Assembly: GCF_001051235.1 (NCBI RefSeq)
Contig: NZ_CBTJ020000001.1
Location: forward strand, 62,001 to 126,000
From: Candidatus Competibacter denitrificans Run_A_D11
GTDB lineage: Bacteria; Pseudomonadota; Gammaproteobacteria; Competibacterales; Competibacteraceae
Reading direction: 5' to 3'
Length of the DNA stretch: 64,000 nucleotides
The translations under genes and the position numbers were made by a program. The notes beneath the pieces were generated by a model. That model was not told the origin of the DNA. It saw nothing but the letters and a program-made list of their open reading frames with translations, and made no database searches. Of this stretch, positions 53,230 through 62,133 are shown one piece after another; the first letter of the stretch is position 1; each line of letters starts with the position of its first letter.

Positions 53230-54197
53230 GCAGCCTTCCCGACCGGCGTGAGTCGGCCCCTGCTGGAGGCACCGGTCGGCACCAGAATGCGTGCCAGTAA
53301 TTCTCCCTTACACAGCAAGGGCTGTCGCCGCAAGCTCGCCACTAATCCAGTGACTGGAGCAACCATCCGCGCTCGTCCACCCCCGGTAAAGCAATCGTAA
53401 ATCCGGCCTAATTCCGCGCCGGCCCGCACCCAGCGGCCCACCGCCACGGAAGAAGAAAAAATCCCCGATTGTTCAGCCAACACCACGAAAACCTGTCGCA
53501 AATCAAAGTAGCGCAATCGGTCTTCTTCATCGGTTAGGTTCAAACCATCGACGATCCCAGTGCGGTCAAGGAAGGACACCAGCGCTTTGAATAAATCCTC
53601 ACAGTATGAGGTACATAAAGTACCTGCTTGTCCGATATGAACCGAGAAATTCTCCCCACCTAGTAATCGCCATGCCCGCCTCAGATCGGAACCGGCGCCA
53701 GGTTCCATCGGACGCTCAATAACGGCTGGGAGACCAAATAAACAGGCGGTAGCCCGCTCATCGTCGCTAGGCGCGTATAAGCAAACTTGAGGCATATCCT
53801 CAATATCAGGGCTATTTTGTTGAATTTCCACCCGATAATAAGCGGTACGGGTAAGCGCTACCAGTGCCTCAGTGGTCGCTCCCCAAAGTGAGCGGCGCTG
53901 ATCGACGTGCGTGCGCGGTCGCTTCGCTATCCTCGTGGCGGGTAATTCAAGGATATTCGTCACGGGTACGATAACGACCCGTTCTCGCAGCCGCGAACCC
54001 GGCACCTGGCCGGAATGGATACCACTTAAAAAAGCGGCTAGCCGCGACAGCACAAACATGCCGTTCAAACCGGTGCCGCGCAGATCTCCTACCAAAGCCA
54101 GTCGGGGGGTACGCTCACGGGGACCGATGTCGTGGTAAAAAAGGTTTTTATTGCCACATAAAACAGTGGCCGACTCAATAGGCATCGTACTGATCAA
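53208..54197 (-). CDS. AstE/AspA-family protein lacking zinc ligands
   Basis: A 329-residue protein, or 325 from a second in-frame ATG at 54185. The overall form is that of succinylglutamate desuccinylase/aspartoacylase proteins. It has an N-terminal carboxypeptidase-like half and a C-terminal barrel-sandwich part (VAVGRWVRAGAELGRIYDCF, then MVAPVTGLVASLRR). The metal-binding HGDE-type motif reads RGTG (LVGDLRGTGLNG: Arg40 for His, Gly43 for Glu), and the later DLH reads EIQ (Gln126 for His). All three zinc ligands are replaced, so ordinary hydrolase activity is unlikely. It may be a non-catalytic binding protein. It overlaps pcm by 22 bp on the same strand. Confidence 0.75.
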   Translation of the reverse strand: MISTMPIESATVLCGNKNLFYHDIGPRERTPRLALVGDLRGTGLNGMFVLSRLAAFLSGIHSGQVPGSRLRERVVIVPVTNILELPATRIAKRPRTHVDQRRSLWGATTEALVALTRTAYYRVEIQQNSPDIEDMPQVCLYAPSDDERATACLFGLPAVIERPMEPGAGSDLRRAWRLLGGENFSVHIGQAGTLCTSYCEDLFKALVSFLDRTGIVDGLNLTDEEDRLRYFDLRQVFVVLAEQSGIFSSSVAVGRWVRAGAELGRIYDCFTGGGRARMVAPVTGLVASLRRQPLLCKGELLARILVPTGASSRGRLTPVGKAAWPMGQT

Positions 54198-54386
54198 GAT
54201 CTTGCTCCATCATGGCGCGCCAAGTGAACCAAAAATTGTTCTTCTCTACCTATAGAACATAGTTCGGTTTTAAAATTTCACATAGGCGATGCCCCAATTC
54301 TGGAAACCGAAACTGTCGATGGCACACGCCAGATCCCAGAGCACGCAACCAAAGCCCACAGCAAACGGCAATATCTGGATGCAACC

Positions 54387-54416
54387 TTGTCAAAGCCATC
54401 AGTCAATCATTATACT
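54387..54416 (+). promoter_or_regulatory. Sigma-70 promoter of tRNA-Val
   Basis: TTGTCA and TATACT are spaced by 18 bp, followed by a GC-rich stretch (GCGGGTCCG) like a stringent discriminator. The tRNA begins 17 bp after the -10. Confidence 0.75.
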
Positions 54417-54432
54417 GCGGGTCCGTTTTGAC

Positions 54433-54507
54433 GGGCGATTAGCTCAGTGGGAGAGCACTACCTTCACACGGTAGGGGTCGCTGGTTCGAGCCCAGCATCG
54501 CCCACCA
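54433..54507 (+). tRNA. tRNA-Val (anticodon CAC)
   Basis: A 75-nt cloverleaf with encoded CCA. The acceptor stem is GGGCGAT / ATCGCCC with discriminator A. The D arm contains AGCTCAGTGGGAGAGC. The anticodon stem is CTACC / GGTAG with loop TTCACAC (anticodon CAC, reading GUG), and the T arm is TGGTTCGAGCCCA-like. CAC anticodon tRNA-Val is common where GTG codons are frequent. It stands alone, with its own promoter. Confidence 0.95.
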
Positions 54508-54660
54508 TCTATTTTGTTTGAATCCCTCACCCTCTTTTCTGTTTTCCACAGCCCTGCTGTTCAGCTCGGCCCTTTTCCGCTGTACCCCATCAGTCGCTTT
54601 ATCAGCCTGTTGCGCCTGTTTTGGAGAGTCTGGCCGTTCTGCGCTCAAGTTTTTGGCCAT

Positions 54661-54694
54661 AAAAAAGAGCGCATTCGCTGCGCCCTTTTTTTGC
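54661..54694. terminator. Bidirectional terminator between tRNA-Val and ccr
   Basis: AAAAAAGAGCGCA-TTCGC-TGCGCCCTTTTTTT forms an 8-bp stem with one mismatch, flanked by A and T runs. It can stop transcripts from both sides, including the long minus-strand ethylmalonyl-CoA operon. Confidence 0.8.
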
Positions 54695-54746
54695 TTCTCC
54701 ACGCCTCGGCAACCCTTGAAAGTCTGCCGAGGACTGCGGGTTTCGC

Positions 54747-56498
54747 TTATTCCCCGATAATCTTCCTCACCACGTCAGTCATCGAGATGACGCCGGTGGG
54801 CTGATCGTTCTCGGTCACGATCAGGCGGTGCATCCGCCGCCCGGTCATCAGGCTCACCGCTTCGCTCAGCAGGATGTTGGCGTCACAGGTGGCGCAGCCG
54901 GGGGTCATGATGTCGCCGGCCTTCATCGCCCGCGCTTCTTCCGAAGTCCGGCCTTGCCGCGCCAGCACCATGTCGGTCTGCGACACTACGCCAACCGCCT
55001 TGCCGCCATCCATCACCACCACCGCATGGATTTCTTTATCCACCATGATCTTGGCGACCTGACCGACGGTATCGCCCGGCGCGCAGGCGATGATGCCGCG
55101 ATGCATGAGGTCTTTAACCTGGGTGCCGTCGTCGGCAATCTTGATCGCTTCGGCTTCGGCGATGCCGGGCAGCGGCGCGGACATCGGGTACGGGTGCGGG
55201 GTCGTGTGTACGTCGCCCTTCGGGAGTATCGGATGAAGAATAGCTAGCGGTGCCTTACTGCTAGCGCCGAGGCCAAATTCCTTGGCGCCGACCAGCACCG
55301 CCATGTTGCCGTGCGGGTGCTTGTTTTCGTACATCAACTGATGCACATGGGGAATATCAGTGTAGGGGAAGGCCCGCGACAGACACGGGTCGAGCAGGCC
55401 GCGCACCGCCAGTTCGTTCATCTGCTTAGATTGCTCAGTGTTAGCAAAATGCGAGCCTTGCAGCCGCTTCTGGCGCATCCACAAATAGCGCAGATCGACG
55501 GTGGCGTTGTAGCCGGTCGTGCCCGCGCAAACGACGACCATGCCGCCGGTGTCGCAGACGAAAATCGAGGTCGGGATGGTGGTTTCGCCGGGGTGCTCGA
55601 ACACGATGTTCGGGGCGCGCTTCTCGCCCAGCACTTCCCAAATCTTCGCGCCAAAGGCCCGCACCCCTTTCAGCCACTTGGCGTAGCCGACGTTATCCTT
55701 CCAGTGCGGCAACATGCCCCAATGGTCGAATTCGTTGCGGTTGATGCAGCCTTTCGCCCCCAGCTTCATGCAGTAGTCGAACTTGTCTTCGCCGGAGACC
55801 ATCGCAATCGGGGTTGCGCCCGCCGCCTTGGCGATCTGAATCGCCATCGAACCGAGACCGCCCGCGCCGCCCCAAATCAGCGCCACGTCGCCTTTTTTGA
55901 CCGCGTTCTTGCCCCAGCCGTGCAGCATCCGCCAGGCGGTGGCCGCCACCAGGACATACGCGGACGCTTCTTCCCAGTTCATGTGCTTGGGCTTGGGCAT
56001 ACACTGCTGGGCCTGCACCTTGGTGAACTGGGCGAAGCTGCCGAAGTTGGTTTCATAACCCCAGATGCGGAAGCTGGGCGAATACATCGGGTCGCCGCCA
56101 CTCTTGACCCAGGCGCAGTTGCGATCCCAGGTGCCGCAATGGATGACCACCTCGTCGCCGACTTTGACGTGGGTCACGTCCTTGCCGATTTTGTAGACGA
56201 TACCAGAGGCGTCGCTGCCGCCGATGTGAAATTCTTCCTTCTCGCCCGCCTTGTTGCGCGCGCCGATGACGTTGACCGGAATCCCCAGACCCGCCCAGAC
56301 GTTGTTGTAATTGATGCCCGCCGCCATCACGTACACCAGCACTTCATCATCGGCGATGCTGGGCACATCGACCACTTCCTGCTGGAAGGCTTCGGTCGGC
56401 TTGCCGAACCGCTCGGCCCGAATCAGCCAGGCGTGCATTTTTTGGGGAATGACGCCTAACGGGGGTTGTTCGCCGAGGTTATAGAGTTCTTTGGCCAT
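54747..56498 (-). CDS. ccr: Crotonyl-CoA carboxylase/reductase fused to a C-terminal CBS-domain pair
   Basis: Reduces and carboxylates crotonyl-CoA with NADPH and CO2 to (2S)-ethylmalonyl-CoA, the key step of the ethylmalonyl-CoA pathway. Residues 1-415 cover a full CCR of the MDR superfamily: [38 protein letters not shown], the NADPH loop GGAGGLG (210-216) and IVFEHPGE. After a Pro-rich linker (420-455) come two CBS repeats, about 461-515 ([30 protein letters not shown]) and about 528-582 ([32 protein letters not shown]). CCRs normally end near residue 430, so the 583-residue form is a fusion. CBS pairs usually bind adenine nucleotides or SAM, so allosteric control is likely but inferred. 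A good AGAGGAA site supports the start. Confidence 0.95.
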   Translation of the reverse strand: MAKELYNLGEQPPLGVIPQKMHAWLIRAERFGKPTEAFQQEVVDVPSIADDEVLVYVMAAGINYNNVWAGLGIPVNVIGARNKAGEKEEFHIGGSDASGIVYKIGKDVTHVKVGDEVVIHCGTWDRNCAWVKSGGDPMYSPSFRIWGYETNFGSFAQFTKVQAQQCMPKPKHMNWEEASAYVLVAATAWRMLHGWGKNAVKKGDVALIWGGAGGLGSMAIQIAKAAGATPIAMVSGEDKFDYCMKLGAKGCINRNEFDHWGMLPHWKDNVGYAKWLKGVRAFGAKIWEVLGEKRAPNIVFEHPGETTIPTSIFVCDTGGMVVVCAGTTGYNATVDLRYLWMRQKRLQGSHFANTEQSKQMNELAVRGLLDPCLSRAFPYTDIPHVHQLMYENKHPHGNMAVLVGAKEFGLGASSKAPLAILHPILPKGDVHTTPHPYPMSAPLPGIAEAEAIKIADDGTQVKDLMHRGIIACAPGDTVGQVAKIMVDKEIHAVVVMDGGKAVGVVSQTDMVLARQGRTSEEARAMKAGDIMTPGCATCDANILLSEAVSLMTGRRMHRLIVTENDQPTGVISMTDVVRKIIGE

Positions 56499-56551
56499 CT
56501 TTTTGATTCCTCTCTGTGGGGGTGGTTTTAAGGGTTGTTGTTGGAAACATC

Positions 56552-57544
56552 TTAATCGTGAGTTTTGATCGCCTGAATCACCCGCTCGCGCAAACGCTCG
56601 TATTCGGCAATCGGCGAGCGGCGCGGCGCGTCAGCCAAGGCGTTAAACAGCGCTTCCTCACCGCCGAGCAGACCCATTCCGTAGCGGCCAAATTCCTCGC
56701 GCAGGTGCTTGACCAGCCATTCCGCCTGACAGCGCTGGCGGCGGGCGGTGAACTGGCCCTGCCCCAGCAGCCATTGGCGGTGGCTGTCCAGCGCATCGGC
56801 CAGCTTATCGATACCGCTGCCGAGTGCAGCGCTGGCGGATAAAGCCGGGACTTGCCAGCCTTCCGGGTCCATCTGCCGCCGCAGGGTATTTTTCAGTTCG
56901 GACAAGGTTTTACGCGCCGCCATGCCGATGTCTTCCTTGTTGACCACGATGACGTGCGGCACCTCCATGATGCCCGCTTTCAAAAACTGAATGCTGTCGC
57001 CGGAAGCCGGTTGCGCCACAAAACAGGTGGTGTCGGTCATCTTCGACACGTCGATTTCCTTCTGGCCGACGCCCACCGTTTCCACCAGCACGATGTCAAA
57101 CGCCGCCAGCATCGCCAGACTCATCGGCCAGACTTCGGCGCTGAGACCGCCAAACTCGCCGCGACAGGCCAGCGAGCGGATGAACACCTCGCGGTCGGCG
57201 CCGCTGGCGTGCATCCGCAGCCGGTCGCCCAGCAACGCGCCGCCGGTAATCGGGCTGGACGGATCGACCGCCAGAATGGCGACCTTCAAGCCGCGCTGCC
57301 GCCACACCTGAATCAGGGACGCGGTGAGCGAGGATTTGCCCGCACCCGGCGGCCCGGTGATGCCGATCAGATGGCCACCCGTCTCCAGCTTGGCAGCGGG
57401 CAGCGCATCCAAAAAGGCAGCGGCGCACTGGCGAGCCGCCGGGCGGCGGTCGTCCAGCAGATTCAGCGCCTGGGCCAGCGCCAGCCGGTCACGGCCGCTG
57501 ACCGCAGCGGCCAGCGCCTCCGGTTCGGGCAAAACCCGACTCAT
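56552..57544 (-). CDS. meaB: MeaB-type GTPase, mutase chaperone
   Basis: A 330-residue G3E-family GTPase that protects B12-dependent acyl-CoA mutases and gates cofactor loading. The P-loop is GPPGAGKS (64-71), followed by [27 protein letters not shown] and the guanine motif NKED. The real start is the ATG at 57544, which overlaps the ecm stop (ATGA); the longer frame upstream reads nonsense in place of Ecm. The 4-bp overlap with ecm fits its job as that enzyme's partner. Confidence 0.95.
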   Translation of the reverse strand: MSRVLPEPEALAAAVSGRDRLALAQALNLLDDRRPAARQCAAAFLDALPAAKLETGGHLIGITGPPGAGKSSLTASLIQVWRQRGLKVAILAVDPSSPITGGALLGDRLRMHASGADREVFIRSLACRGEFGGLSAEVWPMSLAMLAAFDIVLVETVGVGQKEIDVSKMTDTTCFVAQPASGDSIQFLKAGIMEVPHVIVVNKEDIGMAARKTLSELKNTLRRQMDPEGWQVPALSASAALGSGIDKLADALDSHRQWLLGQGQFTARRQRCQAEWLVKHLREEFGRYGMGLLGGEEALFNALADAPRRSPIAEYERLRERVIQAIKTHD

Positions 57545-59541
57545 ACCACGGCGACCGCCTTCATCTCGTTGGCTTTGCGAATCAGGTTGAGGATGTCCAC
57601 CATGATGCCGTTCATGTCGATGTCCTTCGGCGTGTAGACGGCGGCAATACCCCGTTCTTTCAACAGCTTGGCATCGCTTTCCGGGATAATGCCGCCGATG
57701 ACCACCGGCAACTCCTTTAAGCCGACCTTGCCCAACTGGTTGAACACGTCTTCGACCATTTCGATATGGCTGCCGGACAGCACCGACAAGCCAATCAGAT
57801 GCACGCCTTCTTCCAGCGCTGCTTTGGCGATTTGTTCCGGGGTCAGGCGGATGCCTTCGTAGACGATCTCGAAGCCGACATCGCGGCCCTTGACCGCAAT
57901 CTGTTCCGCGCCGTTGCTGTGGCCGTCCAGACCGGGCTTGCCGATTAGCAGGCGCAATGGCCGGCCCAGCTCCTCGCCGGTCTTGCTGACCTGGGTGCGA
58001 ATCGCTACCGCTCGCGCACTGCGGGCGTCGTCGTTGGCGGGAATGTCGATGCCGGTCGGGGCGCGGTATTCGCCGAAGATGTCGCGCAAGGTCTGCGACC
58101 ATTCGCCGGTGGTCACGCCCGCATGAGCGCACAAAATCGAGGCGGGCATGATGTTCGCGCCGCTGCGGGCGGTTTCGGCCAGATTGGCCAGCGCCGCCTT
58201 GACTTCGGCGGCGTTGCGCTGGGCGCGGAAGGCGTTGAGCCGTTCGATCTGCTCGCGTTCGGCGCGGGGATCAACCTTCATGATGCCGCTGTCTTTGCCG
58301 CCGGTCAGCGGTGATTCCTCGGTTTCCTGATAGCAATTCAGGCCGATGATCTTCAGATCGCCGCGCTCGATGGCCCGCATCCGCTCGGTGTGGCTGGTGA
58401 CCAGTTGCCGCTTGACGTAGCCGGATTCGATGGCCTGCACCATGCCGCCCTGCTCCTGCACCCGCGCCATTTCCGCCGTCGCACCATCCACCAGTGACTT
58501 GACCTTGGCGGCGATCACCGGCGAGCCGTCGAAGATGTCGCCGTATTCCAGCAAATCGGTTTCAAACGCCAAAACCTGCTGCATCCGCAGCGCCCATTGC
58601 TGATCCCACGGGCGAGGCAGACCCAGCGCCTCGTTCCACGCCGGTAGCTGGATGGCGCGGGCGCGGGCGCGCTTGGACAGGCTGACACCGAGCATTTCCA
58701 GCACGATGCGCTGGACGTTGTTTTCCGGCTGGGCTTCGGTCAGGCCCAGCGAGTTGACCTGCACCCCGTAGCGGAAGCGGCGCATCTCTTCGGTTTGTGC
58801 GTTGTAGCGTTCCTGCGCCAGCTTGTCCCACATCTCACCGAAGGCCCGCAGCTTGCAGGTTTCCTCAATGAAGCGGATACCCGCATTGACGAAGAAGGAA
58901 ATCCGCCCGACCACCTGCTCGAAGCCGTCCGCGCCGATCTGGCCGGAATCGCGCACCGCGTCCATCACCGCGATGGCGGTGGACAGCGCGTAGGCCAGTT
59001 CTTGCGTGGGAGTCGCGCCCGCTTCCTGCAAGTGGTAGCTACAGATATTGGTCGGGTTCCACTTGGGAATGTTTTTGACGGTGTAGGCGATGATGTCGGT
59101 GGTCAGGCGCACCGAGGGCGACGGCGGGAAGATGTAGGTGCCGCGCGAGAGGTATTCCTTGAGGATGTCGTTTTGGGTGGTGCCTTGCAGTTGCTCCGGT
59201 TTCGCGCCCTGGCGCTCGGCGGTGGCGACGTACAGCGACAGCAGCCAGGCAGCGGTGGCGTTGATGGTCATTGAGGTGTTCATCTGCCCCAGCGGAATCT
59301 GGTCGAACAATGCCTGCATGTCGCCGATGTTGCCGATGGGGACGCCGACCTTGCCGACTTCACCCCGCGCCAGCGGATGGTCGGCGTCGTAGCCGGTCTG
59401 GGTCGGCAGGTCAAACGCCACCGACAGGCCGGTCTGGCCTTTGCTTAAATTGGTTCGGTACAACTCGTTGGATGCCTTGGCGGAAGAATGGCCGGAATAG
59501 GTCCGCATCAGCCAGGGTTTGTCGCGTTTGGGGTTAGACAT
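57541..59541 (-). CDS. ecm: Ethylmalonyl-CoA mutase (B12-dependent)
   Basis: A 666-residue coenzyme-B12 mutase that converts (2R)-ethylmalonyl-CoA to (2S)-methylsuccinyl-CoA. The barrel domain starts DKPWLMRTYSGHSSAKASN and includes GLSVAFDLPTQTGYDADHP and MNTSMTINATAAWLLSLY. The cobalamin-binding domain carries DxHxxG at D539-G544 (GLDGHSNGAEQI) and later SVLSGSH and PVVIGGIIP. I call it Ecm rather than methylmalonyl-CoA mutase because of its shorter single chain and its place with ccr, meaB, mch and mcd. Substrate choice within this family needs more than sequence motifs. Confidence 0.9.
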   Translation of the reverse strand: MSNPKRDKPWLMRTYSGHSSAKASNELYRTNLSKGQTGLSVAFDLPTQTGYDADHPLARGEVGKVGVPIGNIGDMQALFDQIPLGQMNTSMTINATAAWLLSLYVATAERQGAKPEQLQGTTQNDILKEYLSRGTYIFPPSPSVRLTTDIIAYTVKNIPKWNPTNICSYHLQEAGATPTQELAYALSTAIAVMDAVRDSGQIGADGFEQVVGRISFFVNAGIRFIEETCKLRAFGEMWDKLAQERYNAQTEEMRRFRYGVQVNSLGLTEAQPENNVQRIVLEMLGVSLSKRARARAIQLPAWNEALGLPRPWDQQWALRMQQVLAFETDLLEYGDIFDGSPVIAAKVKSLVDGATAEMARVQEQGGMVQAIESGYVKRQLVTSHTERMRAIERGDLKIIGLNCYQETEESPLTGGKDSGIMKVDPRAEREQIERLNAFRAQRNAAEVKAALANLAETARSGANIMPASILCAHAGVTTGEWSQTLRDIFGEYRAPTGIDIPANDDARSARAVAIRTQVSKTGEELGRPLRLLIGKPGLDGHSNGAEQIAVKGRDVGFEIVYEGIRLTPEQIAKAALEEGVHLIGLSVLSGSHIEMVEDVFNQLGKVGLKELPVVIGGIIPESDAKLLKERGIAAVYTPKDIDMNGIMVDILNLIRKANEMKAVAVV

Positions 59542-59624
59542 TCGGCGCCTCTCTTGGGAGTTGTGGTTATTGGGTTGTTATTGTTACGTCCTTGTGATGG
59601 GTCAATTCTTGGGAGTTTCTATTT

Positions 59625-59798
59625 TTATCTTATAACCCGAAAAACTTTCTGAATTCGTGGTTCAATACCTTTAAGCTTGATATATTGATTACGGAGAATT
59701 TCTATGGCATCTATACGTTCGCTGACCGGTCTTGAAATCCAGTATTTATAATCATTAGTCTGCTCATGGAGCGGAACGATTTTTAATACTTTTTCCAT
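59625..59798 (-). CDS. Small protein of the 'SRPxxERIxAxExLR' type (57 aa)
   Basis: The ATG at 59798 gives 57 residues; the frame continues upstream to 59867 but that part overlaps the Uma2 gene. It contains YWISRPVSERIDAIEILRNQ and ends RIQKVFRVIR. This form resembles short proteins often encoded beside nucleotidyltransferases or other toxin-like partners in mobile or TA-like pairs. Here its neighbour is a Uma2-type gene 10 bp upstream. Function unknown; an antitoxin-like role is a guess. The gene is much AT-richer than the flanking ecm and mch. Confidence 0.6.
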   Translation of the reverse strand: MEKVLKIVPLHEQTNDYKYWISRPVSERIDAIEILRNQYIKLKGIEPRIQKVFRVIR

Positions 59799-59808
59799 AG
59801 CTTTAATA

Positions 59809-60300
59809 TTAGTTAATTTTCTTCGGGAAAAATTTAGAAAAATCAACCTGAATCCCTTCGTTTTCAATCAGCTCTTCATGAAATAAGGTCTCGCCATTTT
59901 GAGTAGTAACAAACACTGTCCGGCTATATGGCTCGACCGTCCAAACCACTTTAACACCCTCATTGACCAATTGCGTCGCTTTTTGCAGCATCTCCTGAAT
60001 TATCTGGCTCGACGAAACGACCTCAATAGCTAAGATAGGGCGTTCCTGAAAGCGAAGGATGTCACGAAAAGGATTAGACTGAATCTTAGCTTTCGGAAAA
60101 ATAGAAATACCAGGCGTCAACCCGTTAGCAATATCGAGCGTTAATTCTGGCAATGGCTCAATAGTTTCATTACTTATCAGTTGTTTAAGGATTTGCAGGC
60201 AAATATAGCTATGATTGAGGGATGGCATGGCCGTTTCATCTTCGCTTTCAACGCTTGGTAGAGGACTAACCCCACTAGAGGTAGCAATATTTTCAAGCAT
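59809..60300 (-). CDS. Uma2-like (DUF820) restriction-endonuclease-fold protein
   Basis: The protein has 163 residues from the ATG at 60300, which follows GGAGGTTTTG; a TTG at 60312 is in frame. The core TLDIANGLTPGISIFPKA, RFQERPILAIEVVSSS and ATQLVNEGVKVVWTVEPYSR follows the PD-(D/E)xK-like Uma2 pattern (D-x-n-E-x-V-S with a later variable region). Uma2 families are expanded in cyanobacteria and some other bacteria and sit in mobile gene sets; their biological role is not settled. It lies between the GIY-YIG-like gene and the 57-residue partner. Confidence 0.7.
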   Translation of the reverse strand: MLENIATSSGVSPLPSVESEDETAMPSLNHSYICLQILKQLISNETIEPLPELTLDIANGLTPGISIFPKAKIQSNPFRDILRFQERPILAIEVVSSSQIIQEMLQKATQLVNEGVKVVWTVEPYSRTVFVTTQNGETLFHEELIENEGIQVDFSKFFPKKIN

Positions 60301-60346
60301 CAAAACCTCCAATTAAATAACAATAAATTTTTCAAAAATATTCATC

Positions 60347-60895
60347 CTATATTTTATAAGGAAGAATCGGCATCAATTCAAAAAATTTTCGGCACTTCTC
60401 CACAACTGATTCCATAGATTGTGTGCGAAAAACCTCCGTATGCAATTTATCACATCCTACCGTGACACACTCGATTGCAGTTTTTTCCCAGAGCCGTTTA
60501 CAGGGCCAAGCATTCACAACTTCAGCAAATGGAGCAGAACAACGCAATGCACGTAACCGCTCGGAAAGATTAATAGCAAATCCTACTTTGAAACGACCAG
60601 GATCATGATTTGGCTCAAGTATTAACAAATAAAAAACTCCCTGCTCAAAAAGTAATGCTTCAGGTCCTAGATTACTCTCTACTACATCTATATCAAAGTC
60701 TTCTTTAAGCTTTATCTGCTCGAGAACTTGTCTTAACTCTTCATTTGTAATATATGAAATTACTTGACCGCGATTGGCGGAACTACGCCTTTTAATAGGC
60801 TCTATATTAAGACGCTTTAGAATCTTAAAAATAGTGGCTTTTCGCTTCCCTGTTTGAGCGGCGACATCAATGATAGAGATTAAATTCTCAGACAT
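60347..60895 (-). CDS. HTH plus GIY-YIG-like (T5orf172/MUG113) protein
   Basis: The protein has 182 residues from the ATG at 60895. The N-terminal 65 residues look like a helix-turn-helix (SIIDVAAQTGKRKATIFKIL, RRSSANRGQVISYITNEEL). The C-terminal half has the GIY-YIG-superfamily outline seen in T5orf172/MUG113 domains: GVFYLLILEPNHDPGRFKVGF, LSERLRALRCSAPFAEV and a Glu in WEKTAIECVTVG. It could be a DNA-binding nuclease-like protein from a mobile cassette. The canonical GIY and YIG tripeptides are changed, so activity is uncertain. AT-rich. Confidence 0.6.
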   Translation of the reverse strand: MSENLISIIDVAAQTGKRKATIFKILKRLNIEPIKRRSSANRGQVISYITNEELRQVLEQIKLKEDFDIDVVESNLGPEALLFEQGVFYLLILEPNHDPGRFKVGFAINLSERLRALRCSAPFAEVVNAWPCKRLWEKTAIECVTVGCDKLHTEVFRTQSMESVVEKCRKFFELMPILPYKI

Positions 60896-60957
60896 TGAAA
60901 CCAATTTAGGCAGCTCCAGAAGCCCCTCTCTCGCAAGGAAGAGGGGCTTTTCTCACC

Positions 60958-62130
60958 TCACGCCGGACGCCGTTTAATCAACAACCGCCGTTCAATCTCA
61001 AAAATCTTATTGCTGAGTTTCTCCTTACTCAATTTCTGCTTATCGTTCTCCTTGATAAACAAATCCGCGCCGTATTGTTTCAGCGCATCAGCGGCGCTGA
61101 TGTTCTTCACGCCGATGAATTGGAAAGTGACGATACCCAAAGCATCATTATTCGGCACCGTTTCAGTCGCCACCACCCTTGAAAGCGCCGCCACCGTATC
61201 GCCAGAGATTGACGGCTGGGTGTGATAACCCTCAGTGAAGCCCAATTCCCACACCGCATTTTCGCTGACATCACGGCTGGCCAAGCCTTCCAGCCAGGCG
61301 AACACCAAACCGCCGTAGACAATCGGATCACCGCTCATCTTGCCCGACAGGCCAGTGCTATACACCCGGTCGAAGTGCAAGGGATGGGTGTTGCCGACCA
61401 GATAGGTCCAATACATGTGCTCGTCGGTGATGGTGCGACCGTTGTTGTGCACGATCAAATCGCCGAGCGAGAAATCCTCGAAATAGGTGTTGGGGCCGGT
61501 CAGCCCACCCGGATAGTTGCCCGCGTTGACCGGAATATCCACCACCGGATGCTCCACCCACGGGAAATCGACCGGCGTGGTCGGCGCAGGCGTGGTCGGC
61601 AGGCGATCGCCACGATAGCCGACCATGATTTTGCGCTCGTATTGCAGCACCACCTGATTGTGCTGGTTCACGCTCAGGGTACGAATCAGCACGATACCGG
61701 GCTTGTCTTCGCCGCGTACCTTGCGATCCACCACTTTGGTATAACCGCGCAGGGTGTCGCCCGGATACACCGGCCGCAGGAATTGCACGTTGTAATAGCC
61801 AAGATTGGCAATCGCCTTTTCGGAATCGTTGTGCACGCCCAGCGACAGCGTGACGTTGAACACCATCTGCGGGCTGGCGGGCAAGTCGGGGAAGCCGTGC
61901 GCCTTCGCATACTCCACGTTCAAATACAACGGGTTACATTGCATGAACACGCGGGAGAAATCCAGCATCGGCCCACGCTCGAAGGTGTAGCCACGCGGGT
62001 GGACAAACACCTGTCCCGGCACGAATTCATCCAGATAGCGCCCGTATTGCGGCCGCCGCGCCCATTCCACGTTGACCGTGACCGATCCGGCGACTTCGGT
62101 CTGCTCGCTCAAACGCATCGAAAAACTCAT
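60958..62130 (-). CDS. mch: Mesaconyl-CoA hydratase (beta-methylmalyl-CoA dehydratase)
   Basis: A 390-residue double hot-dog (MaoC-like) enzyme that hydrates mesaconyl-CoA to beta-methylmalyl-CoA. Two hot-dog parts are visible, about 30-170 (HPRGYTFERGPMLDFSRVF, NPLYLNVEYAKAHGFPDLPA) and about 215-345 (YFEDFSLGDLIVHNNGRTIT, NTHPLHFDRVYS, IVYGGLVFAWLEGLASRD). The last roughly 35 residues are a charged helical tail (KENDKQKLSKEKL). It follows mcd by 3 bp, and the product needs malyl-CoA lyase, which is not in this window. Confidence 0.93.
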   Translation of the reverse strand: MSFSMRLSEQTEVAGSVTVNVEWARRPQYGRYLDEFVPGQVFVHPRGYTFERGPMLDFSRVFMQCNPLYLNVEYAKAHGFPDLPASPQMVFNVTLSLGVHNDSEKAIANLGYYNVQFLRPVYPGDTLRGYTKVVDRKVRGEDKPGIVLIRTLSVNQHNQVVLQYERKIMVGYRGDRLPTTPAPTTPVDFPWVEHPVVDIPVNAGNYPGGLTGPNTYFEDFSLGDLIVHNNGRTITDEHMYWTYLVGNTHPLHFDRVYSTGLSGKMSGDPIVYGGLVFAWLEGLASRDVSENAVWELGFTEGYHTQPSISGDTVAALSRVVATETVPNNDALGIVTFQFIGVKNISAADALKQYGADLFIKENDKQKLSKEKLSNKIFEIERRLLIKRRPA

Positions 62131-62133
62131 CGC

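Noticed and set aside
54439..54702. An 87-codon minus-strand frame ending in LGSNQRPLPCEGSALPLS
   Set aside because: It reads antisense through the tRNA-Val gene. The LGSNQRPLPCE pattern is a well-known false protein made by translating tRNA complement.
55311..56459. A 382-codon plus-strand frame opposite ccr
   Set aside because: Antisense shadow of the CCR gene; no domain or ribosome site.
57545..58132. A 196-codon N-terminal extension of meaB
   Set aside because: It runs in another frame over ecm, is Arg/His-rich and has no MeaB-like sequence; the ATG at 57544 coupled to the ecm stop is the real start.
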